A DNA stretch of 18,506 nucleotides from CAYHSY01 sp964359435 (GCA_964359435.1 CAYHSY010000014.1:1-18506); one strand, 5' to 3'; positions 6,090 through 13,299 are shown, counted from the first letter of the stretch. Numbers and translations are program-made. The notes: generated by a model from the sequence alone, not told the origin.

Positions 6090-6159
6090 GTCCGTAGTTT
6101 ATGTAATAAAATCTTGCCTTTGACACGCAAGGAACCGAGTGTAAATCTCGGCGGATCCA
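6088..6159 (+). tRNA. tRNA-Val(GAC)-like gene, degenerate or specialised
   Basis: The 72-nt cloverleaf has acceptor GGGTCCG (6088-6094) pairing with CGGATCC (6152-6158), one G-U pair, and discriminator A6159. D-stem GTTT and T-stem CCGAG/CTCGG are present. Anticodon stem CTTGC/GCAAG (6113-6117, 6127-6131) encloses nine bases instead of seven. The last seven (TTGACAC) are the normal tRNA-Val GAC loop, preceded by two extra bases CT. The D-loop lacks the GG pair and the T-loop reads TGTAAAT rather than TTCAAAT, so the usual elbow contacts are lost. No CCA is encoded, unlike the neighbour. It may be a pseudogene or a tRNA with a non-ribosomal role. Confidence 0.55.
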
Positions 6160-6164
6160 CGCAC

Positions 6165-6238
6165 CGGACTGTAGTATATCGGCAGTACGCATGCATGGGG
6201 TGCATGTAGGCCGGGTTCGATTCCCGGCAGTCCGACCA
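6165..6238 (+). tRNA. tRNA-Pro(GGG)
   Basis: A normal 74-nt tRNA with encoded CCA. The acceptor stem is CGGACTG/CAGTCCG, starting with C1-G72 and with A73, as in bacterial tRNA-Pro. The D-arm is GTAT-ATCGGCA-GTAC with the GG pair. The anticodon stem is CATGC/GCATG with loop ATGGGGT, anticodon GGG at 6197-6199, and the A32-U38 pair known for tRNA-Pro(GGG). The T-arm CCGGG-TTCGATT-CCCGG is canonical. It decodes CCC and CCU. It begins 5 nt after the discriminator of the tRNA-Val-like gene. Confidence 0.93.
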
Positions 6239-6240
6239 AA

Positions 6241-6276
6241 AAATAAAAAAAGCCCCCTCGCGTCGGGCGCGGGGGG
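6241..6276 (-). terminator. Intrinsic terminator of the minus-strand gene
   Basis: A GC-rich 10-bp stem (6253-6262 with 6268-6277, one T-G pair) is followed on the minus strand by a long T-rich run (TTTTTTTATTT). It begins right at the stop of the minus-strand gene. It may also stop tRNA transcription from the other side. Confidence 0.85.
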
Positions 6277-6810
6277 TTAACGTTTTTTGCGGAGCACGCG
6301 GACCAGGCCTATGCGACACTTCAACACGTCCCAGATGTGTTCGCGGGGGTCGCGTCCGGTGCGGACGAAGTCAATCCCTTCCAAATCTTTGCGCAGGTAT
6401 CTGGTGAGGTTTTTGGGCGGGAAGAGGTCCAGGAATTGATTGCAGGTATGGAATTCCTCAACTTTTATTTGGCCGTCTTCTTCGTATTCCTCTATCCATT
6501 CGCCGACGATGAGGGCCAATTCAAATTTGGATGGGTCGCCCGGTTGATCGAAAATCTTGATCTCCGCGGCATTTCTGAAGCGCCAGAAAATGAGAGACCA
6601 CCAGGTCATGTCGGCTATGATGCCGGCCACGAACGCGGCCACCACAAGAGCCAGCCAGCCCGGAGCCCACCCAAGGTACCAGGTGTTTTTGGCTGATTCG
6701 GAGAAGGCCTCATATGAGGCGACGGCTTTTTCCCAAAGCGGCGCGGCTATCGCGAAAAGAACCAGTGCAATCACACCCCATTTCAAAGTGCGCCAAACCC
6801 AACGGAACAT
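6277..6810 (-). CDS. Two-TM membrane protein of unknown function
   Basis: I do not recognise this 177-aa protein. Its N-terminus has two hydrophobic segments (about 11-27 and 51-68) joined by a short loop with Trp and Tyr. A mostly soluble domain of about 100 residues follows, with an acidic patch (GEWIEEYEEDGQIKVEEF) and a basic C-terminus ending RKKR. A GGGAG SD (complement of 6819-6823) lies 8 nt before the ATG. It is divergent from the transporter gene and has its own terminator. The soluble part is probably cytoplasmic, given the Arg/Lys-rich flanks. Confidence 0.75.
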   Translation of the reverse strand: MFRWVWRTLKWGVIALVLFAIAAPLWEKAVASYEAFSESAKNTWYLGWAPGWLALVVAAFVAGIIADMTWWSLIFWRFRNAAEIKIFDQPGDPSKFELALIVGEWIEEYEEDGQIKVEEFHTCNQFLDLFPPKNLTRYLRKDLEGIDFVRTGRDPREHIWDVLKCRIGLVRVLRKKR

Positions 6811-6849
6811 GGCATTATCTCCCAGTGAATTGTTTCATGTGCTGATTAG

Positions 6850-6855
6850 ATTATA
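6850..6855 (-). promoter_or_regulatory. -10 box (TATAAT) for the minus-strand gene
   Basis: A perfect TATAAT on the minus strand, about 40 nt before the start codon. A -35 hexamer is not obvious. It is divergent from the promoter at 6885-6913. Confidence 0.45.
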
Positions 6856-6884
6856 CGGTATTCTTATCATGCCGCATATCGAAA

Positions 6885-6913
6885 TTGACTATGGCCCAAT
6901 AATTTTGCATAAT
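6885..6913 (+). promoter_or_regulatory. Promoter of the EamA transporter gene
   Basis: TTGACT (6885-6890), 17-nt spacer and CATAAT (6908-6913). It gives a ~43-nt leader with GGAGGG (6951-6956) 6 nt before the ATG. Confidence 0.6.
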
Positions 6914-6962
6914 ATAGCCAGGTCGCATTGATCATTGACAATGGAATGACGGAGGGAAAGTC

Positions 6963-7886
6963 ATGCCGCGTTCGCGCGCCGTTACCTGGTTGCTTGTGCT
7001 CTATCTGGGTTTTTGGGGCGGGGCCATTGGCGTTCTGGCCAAATGGGCTTTGGTCGGGTTGACGCCCATCCAACTCATCACTGGCCGGCTCGTCATTTCC
7101 TGCGCTTTGTTTGCCGCCATGCTCCTTGGCCGCGGCGAACTTGGTAAAACGCTCATCTGTCTGTGGCGTGACAAGGCCTATTACGCGTTTCTCGCCTTGG
7201 TTGGCGTGGGCGGCGCCATGGTTTTGGGTTTCATGGGGCTTGCCCGCACGACCGCCATCAGTTGGGACTTGCTGGTCAATACCAGTGGCTTGCTGATGGT
7301 GGTTTTCAGCAGTGTGCTCTATGGCGATCGCGTCAGTCGCTTGGACAAGGTCTTGTTGATGTCGGCGCTCGTTGGGGTTGCTTTGATTGTGGGGCGGAAT
7401 GGCTCCGTGGCGGAGGCCGTCGCGGGCGGGAGCATTTTCGGCGACATCCTAACACTTAGTTCGGCCATCGGTTGGGCGCTTTATACCGTGGTGGGCGGAA
7501 AGACGGCGAGGGTTTATGATTCTCGCAGTGCGCTCAAGAACGTGTTCGGCTCATTCTTGCTGGCGAGCTTGGTGCTCGTCCCGTACGTATGCGTTTTCGA
7601 GCCCGTGAATTGGAGCGTCGTCACTTGGCAGGTGGGCGCGTCGACGCTCGTCTTGAGTGTTTTCGCGACCGCCTTGCTCTTTGTCTTGTGGTTCCGTTTT
7701 GTGGAGAATTCCGGCGGAATTGCGGCCGCCCTGGTTTCCTTGTCGGAAAACTTGAGCGGCGTGTTCTTACCCATCCTGTTTCTGGGCGAGGGGCTCACCC
7801 CACTCGTCATTCTTGGCGCAATCCTCGTCATTGCGCCGCTGGTTATCAGGGAATATCTGGCTAAAAGCGGCGCCGAATCCGCTTAA
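6963..7886 (+). CDS. EamA/DMT-family membrane transporter
   Basis: This 307-aa inner-membrane protein has about ten hydrophobic segments in two halves of five, the layout of the drug/metabolite transporter (EamA) superfamily. Family-type features are the GLTPIQLITGRLVISC segment in the first half and, in the second, an SLSENLSGVFLPILFLGE segment close to the usual LEP-FA-LLG-LFLGE pattern. Relatives export amino acids, nucleotides, drugs or sugars; the substrate is not readable. A GGAGGG SD 6 nt upstream supports the start. The intrinsic terminator at 7891 makes it monocistronic. Confidence 0.85.
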   Translation: MPRSRAVTWLLVLYLGFWGGAIGVLAKWALVGLTPIQLITGRLVISCALFAAMLLGRGELGKTLICLWRDKAYYAFLALVGVGGAMVLGFMGLARTTAISWDLLVNTSGLLMVVFSSVLYGDRVSRLDKVLLMSALVGVALIVGRNGSVAEAVAGGSIFGDILTLSSAIGWALYTVVGGKTARVYDSRSALKNVFGSFLLASLVLVPYVCVFEPVNWSVVTWQVGASTLVLSVFATALLFVLWFRFVENSGGIAAALVSLSENLSGVFLPILFLGEGLTPLVILGAILVIAPLVIREYLAKSGAESA

Positions 7887-7890
7887 CTCA

Positions 7891-7924
7891 ACCGTTTGCT
7901 TCGTATGGGAGCGGGCGGTTTTTT
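7891..7924 (+). terminator. Intrinsic terminator of transporter gene
   Basis: ACCGTTTGC pairs with GCGGGCGGT through three G-U pairs. A T-run (7919-7924) follows. Confidence 0.8.
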
Positions 7925-7934
7925 ATATTTAATC

Positions 7935-7963
7935 TTGTTTTTTTTAATATACCTTGGGATAAT
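7935..7963 (+). promoter_or_regulatory. Promoter of the C39-like peptidase gene
   Basis: TTGTTT (7935-7940), 17-nt spacer and GATAAT (7958-7963). The leader is about 50 nt and ends in a very strong purine SD (8008-8018). Confidence 0.55.
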
Positions 7964-8020
7964 CATAAATAGCTCTTATAACTCTTGTGTCCCGAATCCC
8001 TTTGCATGGAGGAGGGAGAA

Positions 8021-8962
8021 ATGAGGCGCCTGAGAAGAAGCCCGCGTGATGCCGGTCTTATAAGTATGTATAGTATTCCACCAGAAATAGTCCAAAGATT
8101 CGTCAAAAAAGAAAATGAGTTGAGGATTTTTGAATCTTCTGATTTGGCCTTGCTGGAATCGGCCGGGATGGAATTCCGCAAGGAAATAGCCGAGGAGCTC
8201 GGAAAAATCAGAATGGTCAGGTTCAGGACTTTTGGCGGAGTGAAGTTCTATAGGGTTGACGGTTTCGCGGTCCGCAACCTGATAGACGATGATTTCGTCA
8301 TGGGCGGCCACGGTTACAGGTATCTATATATACCATTGGACGAAATCTGGATAGACGGTTCCGCTCCCAAGGATGCTCCCTTTGTCTTCTGGCACGAATA
8401 TGCCGAAAGGCAAAATATGGCGCGCGGCATGAATTATAACGACGCCCACGACCTGTCCTCGCAGTTGGAGATCGCGCTTCGGGTCGGTCGGGAATTCATT
8501 TTGCCGGTTCGGCATTTTGAACAGGAAAGCGGATATTCTTGCGGCGCCGCCTCTCTTAGAATGGTTTTCGACTTTTTCGATGATCGCCTGAGTGAGGCCG
8601 ATATCGTCAAAATAGCCGGAACCTCCGAGGAGAACGGTACGGATGCCAAAGACATGGCCGCGGCTGCGAAGGGTCGTGGCTATCAGGTGGAGTGGCGGGA
8701 GAATTGGACGTTGAAAAAAGTCATGGCGTCCATCAAAAGAGGCATTCCCGTTATCGCTAATTTTCAACATTACTCGCATAATCAGGGTGAGGGTCATTAT
8801 GCCGTGATCATGGGCTTTACTAAAAGCGGAGAGTTTGTGATCGCGGATCCTGCCAGAGCGTCCGGTCAGGGTTTTGAACGCGTGCCGGTTTCCAAGTTCA
8901 TGGAGTTTTGGTATGAGAAGGATGATCATACCGTGCGCGAAGGTTTGGCCTTGGTTAAGTAG
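8021..8962 (+). CDS. C39-like cysteine peptidase with N-terminal HExxE domain
   Basis: A 313-aa protein with no signal peptide or TM segment. The ATG at 8021 was chosen because GGAGGAGGGAG precedes it directly. Residues ~165-300 fit a papain-like C39 peptidase: Gln168 and Cys174 in QESGYSCGAASLRMVF, His259 in GHYAVIMGF and Asp276 in IADPA. Known C39 domains cut leader peptides after Gly-Gly, but standalone ones are diverse. Residues ~1-160 are a separate domain with HEYAE (125-129), then AH (142-143) and Glu150, which could bind a metal. I recall similar HExxE...Y-AH-A---E patterns in uncharacterised proteins but cannot name the family. It lies between a transporter and a deacylase gene, each with its own terminator. 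Confidence 0.75.
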   Translation: MRRLRRSPRDAGLISMYSIPPEIVQRFVKKENELRIFESSDLALLESAGMEFRKEIAEELGKIRMVRFRTFGGVKFYRVDGFAVRNLIDDDFVMGGHGYRYLYIPLDEIWIDGSAPKDAPFVFWHEYAERQNMARGMNYNDAHDLSSQLEIALRVGREFILPVRHFEQESGYSCGAASLRMVFDFFDDRLSEADIVKIAGTSEENGTDAKDMAAAAKGRGYQVEWRENWTLKKVMASIKRGIPVIANFQHYSHNQGEGHYAVIMGFTKSGEFVIADPARASGQGFERVPVSKFMEFWYEKDDHTVREGLALVK

Positions 8963-8990
8963 TCCCCGCTGGATAAAGCGGGGATTTTTT
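8963..8990 (+). terminator. Intrinsic terminator of C39-like gene
   Basis: A perfect 8-bp stem TCCCCGCT/AGCGGGGA with a six-base loop and six T. It starts at the base after the stop codon. Confidence 0.92.
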
Positions 8991-9041
8991 GTTATTATTG
9001 ACTAAGTCCGTTGGGATCTGTTCTTGAAAGAGGAGTCGGCG

Positions 9042-9746
9042 ATGATTGGGCCGTCAAGGTTTGAGCATGATGGAGTGGTTCTGGAGTATGTTCAAAAAGG
9101 CATTGCGCCCGGTTGGTTGATTCATCTAGGGACTCATGGCGATGAGTATGGCATCGCGTTGTCCTTTATGGCCTGGCTTCGCAAAAATTGGAGCAGGATG
9201 CCCGACTTTTTGTGCGTCCTCGCCGTAAGCCCATCCGCGGTCATTGCCCGAAGTCGTTGTAATCGCTATAGCCATGACTTGAACAGGATGTTCAGGCGTC
9301 CCATCTCTGACCCGGAAGCGGCGGCTAACCTGGCGTTGATCGGCAACCGGAGTTTCAATTTTGGTTTGTTTGTGCATGAAGACCTTGAACATCGGAACAA
9401 ATTCTACGCGTATGATTCATTCAACGAACGTGGTTCCGCGGCGCTGCAAGAATGCTTTGCTAAGTTCGCGGTCCATGGCATCGAGCCGTTCACCGGCATC
9501 GATGATCAGGCGGATCCCGTTCTCGGCTGTCAAATTGTGGATGGCTATTACTCCGAGCAGGAGGATTGGAGCCGCAGGGACAGATTCCCTGATGGCGACG
9601 GCACCATGATGGACTTCGCGCGTCGGGCCGGCATTGTGAAGCTCCGGCGGCTGAATCCGGAGTTCCCCGGCCGGGCCTCGATGGAGATTAAAGAACTAAT
9701 CACGGGCGATTTCATGGAATATCTTCTGAAGTGGTGGTATGGCTAG
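9042..9746 (+). CDS. M14/AspA-AstE-like zinc carboxypeptidase or deacylase
   Basis: A 234-aa cytoplasmic protein. The zinc triad is visible: His32 and Glu35 in HLGTHGDEYG, and His112 in FGLFVHED. DLNR (79-82), with Arg72 nearby, is the substrate-binding block of the succinylglutamate desuccinylase/aspartoacylase branch of M14. Glu215 in the RASMEIKE segment fits the catalytic base. It is shorter than typical AstE (~320 aa). Substrates in the family are N-acyl amino acids or C-terminal peptide bonds, including peptidoglycan stems; here it is unknown. The ATG at 9042 has AAAGAGGAG 6 nt upstream. It has a private terminator at 9756. Confidence 0.72.
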   Translation: MIGPSRFEHDGVVLEYVQKGIAPGWLIHLGTHGDEYGIALSFMAWLRKNWSRMPDFLCVLAVSPSAVIARSRCNRYSHDLNRMFRRPISDPEAAANLALIGNRSFNFGLFVHEDLEHRNKFYAYDSFNERGSAALQECFAKFAVHGIEPFTGIDDQADPVLGCQIVDGYYSEQEDWSRRDRFPDGDGTMMDFARRAGIVKLRRLNPEFPGRASMEIKELITGDFMEYLLKWWYG

Positions 9747-9755
9747 CATAGCGCG

Positions 9756-9784
9756 GTCTCCGGCGAATGTCGGAGACTTTTTTA
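9756..9784 (+). terminator. Intrinsic terminator of the M14-like gene
   Basis: A perfect 7-bp stem GTCTCCG/CGGAGAC with an 8-nt loop and six T. Confidence 0.9.
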
Positions 9785-9819
9785 TTGCCTGGGAGTGTAG
9801 TAACTTGAAGATATAGATC

Positions 9820-11568
9820 ATGGATCATGTACAACAAATAAAAGAAAAATTAAGCGTGGCCGAAGTTCTCCGCGGTTACATCAATCTTATTCCGGCCGGA
9901 AAAAATCTAAAGGCGCTCTGTCCGTTTCACAAGGAAAAAACCCCGTCTTTTATGGTTTCTCCCGAACGCCAGTCATGGTATTGTTTCGGTTGTGCCATGG
10001 GCGGCGATATTTTCAGCTTCGTGATGAAATATGAACAAGTGGAATTCTTTGAAGCGTTAAAATTATTGGCGGAAAAAGCCGGCATTGTTATGGAAAGTTC
10101 GGGCGGCGGGGGCGATGCTTACAAGCAAATTTATGAAGTGAATCGTTTGGCTAAAGATTTTTATATGCGGGAACTTTGGCAAAATGCCTCGGCTCACCGC
10201 GATGCCGCCGTTGTTTATGTGAAAGAGCGCGGTCTCGGAGAAGAAACCGTGCGTGAATTTGAAATCGGCCTCGCGCCTGTTGTTTCCGATAATCTGCTCC
10301 GTCATCTGACTAAGGAAAAAAAATCGCTCCAAGACATAGAACGTTCGGGTTTGGTATTGAAAAGCGAACGTGGCACTTATTGGGATCGTTTTCGTTCTCG
10401 GTTAATGTTTCCGCTTTACAATGGCTTCGGCAAAGTAGTCGGGTTCACCGGCCGGGTATTACCGAGCGCCGCCTCCGCGTCCGGGTTTGATTCCGCCAAA
10501 TACGTGAATAGTCCGGAAACGCCGATTTTCAATAAATCGAAATTGTTATATGGCCTGCATAAAGCCAAAAACCATATCCGCGACGCAAAGACGGCGATTG
10601 TGGTGGAGGGGCAAATGGATTTTTTGATGATGTGGCAAGACGGCATCAAAAATGTAGTGGCTTCTTCCGGCACGGCCTTGACGCGCGATCAATTGGAAAT
10701 TTTGCGCCGCCTGGCTGACACCTTGATTTTGAGTTTTGATTCTGACGCGGCCGGGCTTGCCGCCGCGGAACGGAGTATTGACTTGGCTCACGCGCTGGAT
10801 TTCAATGTCAAGGTTTTAACTGTGGAGGGCGCCAAGGATCCGGCGGATGTGGTCTTCTCCGCGCCCGGCAAGATGGCCGGATTTGTGCAGGCCTCCGTTC
10901 CGGCTATGGAATTTTATTTCCGCCGATACGCCGGCGGGGGCGATCTCGCCGCTCGCAAAAAAAACTTGCGGGTTGTACTGGGTAAAATCCGCGAGGTTCA
11001 AAGCGCGGTAGAACGCGATGCCTATCTCCGCGATTTGTCTTTGCGGACTTCCATCGCCGACACTGTTTTGCGTGAAGAAATGGATTCGCTTGCGCCCGCG
11101 GCCAAATTGAATTCGGGCGGGAGTGCGGTCGCCACGGAGCCGGCTACATCCGCGCCGCAAAAGCGTCCGCGTAAAGAACTGGTTGCGGAGCAGCTTATCG
11201 GTTTATTGATATCCGATCCTTCGCTTAAATCGTCCGTCATGGCTCATGCTTCGATTCTCCCGCCCGACTACCGGATGCTCTTCGAATGCTTGAATGAAAA
11301 AGGTTTTTCCAATGTTCCGGCAGAATTGGAATCGCTGGCTAATTTGCTGTCGTTGCGGGGCGATTTTGCCTCGGAAGAAATAGCGCCGGCGCGGCGCGCG
11401 CACGAGTCAAGCATGCTTATACGTGAACTTCGGCGCGAGGATTTGCGTGAACGGTTGGTTGTGTTGCGCCTGGAGCTTCAGTCCGGCGAGTCGTCCGGCG
11501 ATGATAAAATGGCCGCCAAAGCCAGGGAGGCGATTGACTTAGCCGCTAAAGAGCTTCATACTCTTTAG
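9820..11568 (+). CDS. dnaG: DNA primase DnaG
   Basis: This 582-aa protein makes RNA primers for replication. The CHC2 zinc finger has Cys34, His37, Cys55 and Cys58 (LCPFHKEKTPSF, WYCFGCAMGGD). The catalytic core with DnaG signatures (FGKVVGFTGRVL, SPETPIFNKSKLLYGL) follows. The TOPRIM motifs are Glu263 in VVEGQMDF and Asp307/Asp309 in FDSDAAG. The C-terminal ~150 residues form the poorly conserved helicase-binding region. rpoD lies 33 nt downstream, recalling the classical dnaG-rpoD macromolecular-synthesis operon, but rpsU is absent upstream. The ATG has no SD; a weak TATAGA at 9812-9817 suggests another short-leader promoter. Confidence 0.95.
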   Translation: MDHVQQIKEKLSVAEVLRGYINLIPAGKNLKALCPFHKEKTPSFMVSPERQSWYCFGCAMGGDIFSFVMKYEQVEFFEALKLLAEKAGIVMESSGGGGDAYKQIYEVNRLAKDFYMRELWQNASAHRDAAVVYVKERGLGEETVREFEIGLAPVVSDNLLRHLTKEKKSLQDIERSGLVLKSERGTYWDRFRSRLMFPLYNGFGKVVGFTGRVLPSAASASGFDSAKYVNSPETPIFNKSKLLYGLHKAKNHIRDAKTAIVVEGQMDFLMMWQDGIKNVVASSGTALTRDQLEILRRLADTLILSFDSDAAGLAAAERSIDLAHALDFNVKVLTVEGAKDPADVVFSAPGKMAGFVQASVPAMEFYFRRYAGGGDLAARKKNLRVVLGKIREVQSAVERDAYLRDLSLRTSIADTVLREEMDSLAPAAKLNSGGSAVATEPATSAPQKRPRKELVAEQLIGLLISDPSLKSSVMAHASILPPDYRMLFECLNEKGFSNVPAELESLANLLSLRGDFASEEIAPARRAHESSMLIRELRREDLRERLVVLRLELQSGESSGDDKMAAKAREAIDLAAKELHTL

Positions 11569-11601
11569 CAGTAGCGGCGCGGCTAATTTTATCAATGCGT
11601 T

Positions 11602-12822
11602 ATGAAGAAAAAATCCCAAAGGAAAACCACCCAACGTTTCCGGAAATCCCCCCATAAAAAAGGCGGTAAAAAATTGGGCATCAAGGCCAGGAGCAAAGCC
11701 ATCTCCAAAGGCCTTAAGCGCGCCGCGAAGGTGGTTAAAAAAGAAAAGCATGAAATTAACCTTACCCATCTTCAGGAGCTTATTGACCGCGGCAAGAGCC
11801 GTGGCTTTGTGACTGATACCGAGGTGTTGCAGTATTTCCCTCGGCTGGAAGAAGATGTTAAATTTTTGGAGGAAATCTACGGCAAATTGGAAGAGGCCGG
11901 TATTAAGGTCGTGGAGACCACCCAGCTTATCGAAACGCCTAAAGAAGAGGTGAGTGTCAAAGAACTGGAAGAGGCCACGCATTTTGAAGGCGAGCTGCCG
12001 GACTCTGTGCAAATGTATTTGAAAGAAATCGGCAAGACCCAGCTTTTGACTACGGAAGAGGAGCGCGAACTCGCGAAGCGCGTAGAAAAAGGTGATTCGG
12101 AAGCTCGTCAAAAATTTATCAAAGCCAACTTGCGACTGGTTGTTTCCATCGCCAAGCGTTACGTGAATCGTTCGCCCAATCTTTCCATACTCGATTTGGT
12201 CCAGGAGGGGAATATCGGCCTGGCTCGTGCCGTCACTAAATTCGATTATCGCCGCGGCTTCAAGTTTTCAACTTACGCTACCTGGTGGATCCGCCAGGCC
12301 ATCACCCGCGCGCTGGCCGATCAAAGCCGCACTATCCGTATTCCCGTGCATATGGTGGAGGTTATTTCCAAATATACCCAAGCCAAACGCCGACTACTGC
12401 AAGAACTTGGCCGCGAGCCGCTCGCTGAAGAAATTTCCATTGAGATGAATATGCCATTGGAAAAAATTCATCATATTCAAAAAATATCCCAGGAGGTAAT
12501 TTCCTTGGAGTCGCCGGTGGGAGACAGCGACGAGGACTCCACGCTTTCCGAGTTTATTCCCGACGAGCGTAATTTGACGCCGTCACAGGTGGCTTCCCAA
12601 GCCCTGTTGCATGAAAAAATTAAAGCCATCTTGATAGACCTCACGCCGCGCGAGCAGGAAATTCTTAAAATGCGTTTTGGTTTGGAAGACGGCATCACTC
12701 ATACTCTGGAAGAAGTCGGCAAAGAATTCGGCGTCACCCGCGAGCGCATTCGGCAAATTGAAGCCAAGGCCCTTCAGCGCATCAAGGGCCATGATAAATC
12801 ACATACGTTGGAAGGGTACTAG
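11602..12822 (+). CDS. rpoD: Primary sigma-70 factor
   Basis: A 406-aa housekeeping sigma factor. Residues 1-48 are a Lys/Arg-rich tail. About 52-115 resembles region 1.1. Region 1.2 has DSVQMYLKEIG (134-144). Region 2 has ANLRLVVSIAKRY, LDLVQEGNIGL (198-208) and FSTYATWWIRQAITRAL (222-238), which binds and melts the -10. Region 3 follows, and region 4 has LTPREQEILKMRFGL and a helix-turn-helix with VTRERIRQIEAKALQ. The TATAAT/TTGACA boxes of the window match what such a factor recognises. It is probably cotranscribed with dnaG. The lysine-rich head is an unusual addition. Confidence 0.95.
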   Translation: MKKKSQRKTTQRFRKSPHKKGGKKLGIKARSKAISKGLKRAAKVVKKEKHEINLTHLQELIDRGKSRGFVTDTEVLQYFPRLEEDVKFLEEIYGKLEEAGIKVVETTQLIETPKEEVSVKELEEATHFEGELPDSVQMYLKEIGKTQLLTTEEERELAKRVEKGDSEARQKFIKANLRLVVSIAKRYVNRSPNLSILDLVQEGNIGLARAVTKFDYRRGFKFSTYATWWIRQAITRALADQSRTIRIPVHMVEVISKYTQAKRRLLQELGREPLAEEISIEMNMPLEKIHHIQKISQEVISLESPVGDSDEDSTLSEFIPDERNLTPSQVASQALLHEKIKAILIDLTPREQEILKMRFGLEDGITHTLEEVGKEFGVTRERIRQIEAKALQRIKGHDKSHTLEGY

Positions 12823-12885
12823 CCGCTTATCACCTCTTTTGAAAGGGCGGAGGAGCAAGGCGGGGGATGATGGCGGCTAGCGGGC

Positions 12886-12914
12886 TTGACTTCTTGGCTC
12901 TAATCTGCTATACT
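12886..12914 (+). promoter_or_regulatory. Strong extended -10 promoter of the 12985 gene
   Basis: TTGACT (12886-12891), 17-nt spacer and TATACT (12909-12914), with an extended -10 TG at 12906-12907. Start near 12921. Confidence 0.75.
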
Positions 12915-12921
12915 TATATAA

Positions 12922-12958
12922 CAAAGCGGTTAGTCGGAACTGATTCCGCATCGCTTTG
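12922..12958 (+). promoter_or_regulatory. Structured 5' leader hairpin
   Basis: The outer stem CAAAGCG/CGCTTTG (12922-12928 with 12952-12958) encloses an inner stem CGGAA/TTCCG (12935-12939 with 12944-12948) and a CTGA loop. It sits almost exactly at the predicted 5' end of the mRNA and leaves the SD (GGGAGG, 12972-12977) free. It may protect the 5' end or be a binding site. Confidence 0.6.
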
Positions 12959-12984
12959 CTAGCACCTTTTTGGGAGGTAGGATC

Positions 12985-13299
12985 ATGGGACGTGAACGCC
13001 AGGTCAAGGCCGCTCGCCGGCTCGCACGCAACGCGGGCGCGGAAATCGCCGCCGCTCCGATGGTTGATTCGTCGGCCCCGCTCCGGCGGGTCATCTCGCC
13101 CGAGCGGCGGGCGATGGGTGGGTGGTTCCTCGACCTCGTCGAGGCCGGGGAGCGCCTCAAGCGGCGCCAGCAGGCGCAGTCCGCGTCGGCGATGCCGGTC
13201 CGGATCCCGTTCCGGGTCCGGCTCCACAATTGGTGGAACCGCATGTTGGTGCGGCTCCACCTCCGGCCCAGCTGGGTGCCGGCCAAGCGGGAGGAGTAA
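12985..13299 (+). CDS. Very GC-rich small basic protein, unknown function
   Basis: I do not recognise this 104-aa protein. It starts MGRERQVKAARRLARNAG and is strongly basic throughout, with KRRQQ in the middle, a WFLDLVEAGE amphipathic stretch, and a C-terminal NWWNRMLVRLHLRPSW segment. GGGAGG 7 nt before the ATG, a strong promoter and an intrinsic terminator mark it as a genuine transcription unit. GC by eye is about 70-78% in the middle of the gene, against roughly 50-55% in neighbours, suggesting a different origin. The charge would suit nucleic-acid or membrane-surface binding, but that is a guess. A longer overlapping frame starting at 12956 is not the coding frame here. Confidence 0.65.
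   Translation: MGRERQVKAARRLARNAGAEIAAAPMVDSSAPLRRVISPERRAMGGWFLDLVEAGERLKRRQQAQSASAMPVRIPFRVRLHNWWNRMLVRLHLRPSWVPAKREE

Noticed and set aside
6078..6163. A larger tRNA fold using GCGTGGA/TCCACGC as acceptor (selenocysteine-like)
   Set aside because: It leaves four unpaired bases between T-stem and acceptor and no long variable arm or TCA anticodon. The inner GGGTCCG/CGGATCC fold gives a normal length.
6065..6319. Minus-strand frame across the tRNAs
   Set aside because: It spans two tRNA-like genes and a terminator; antisense tRNA frames like this are common artefacts.
11539..12111. 190-codon minus-strand frame opposite rpoD
   Set aside because: It is antisense to clear rpoD coding sequence. 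Its apparent Phe-rich composition simply mirrors the Lys/Glu-rich rpoD head.
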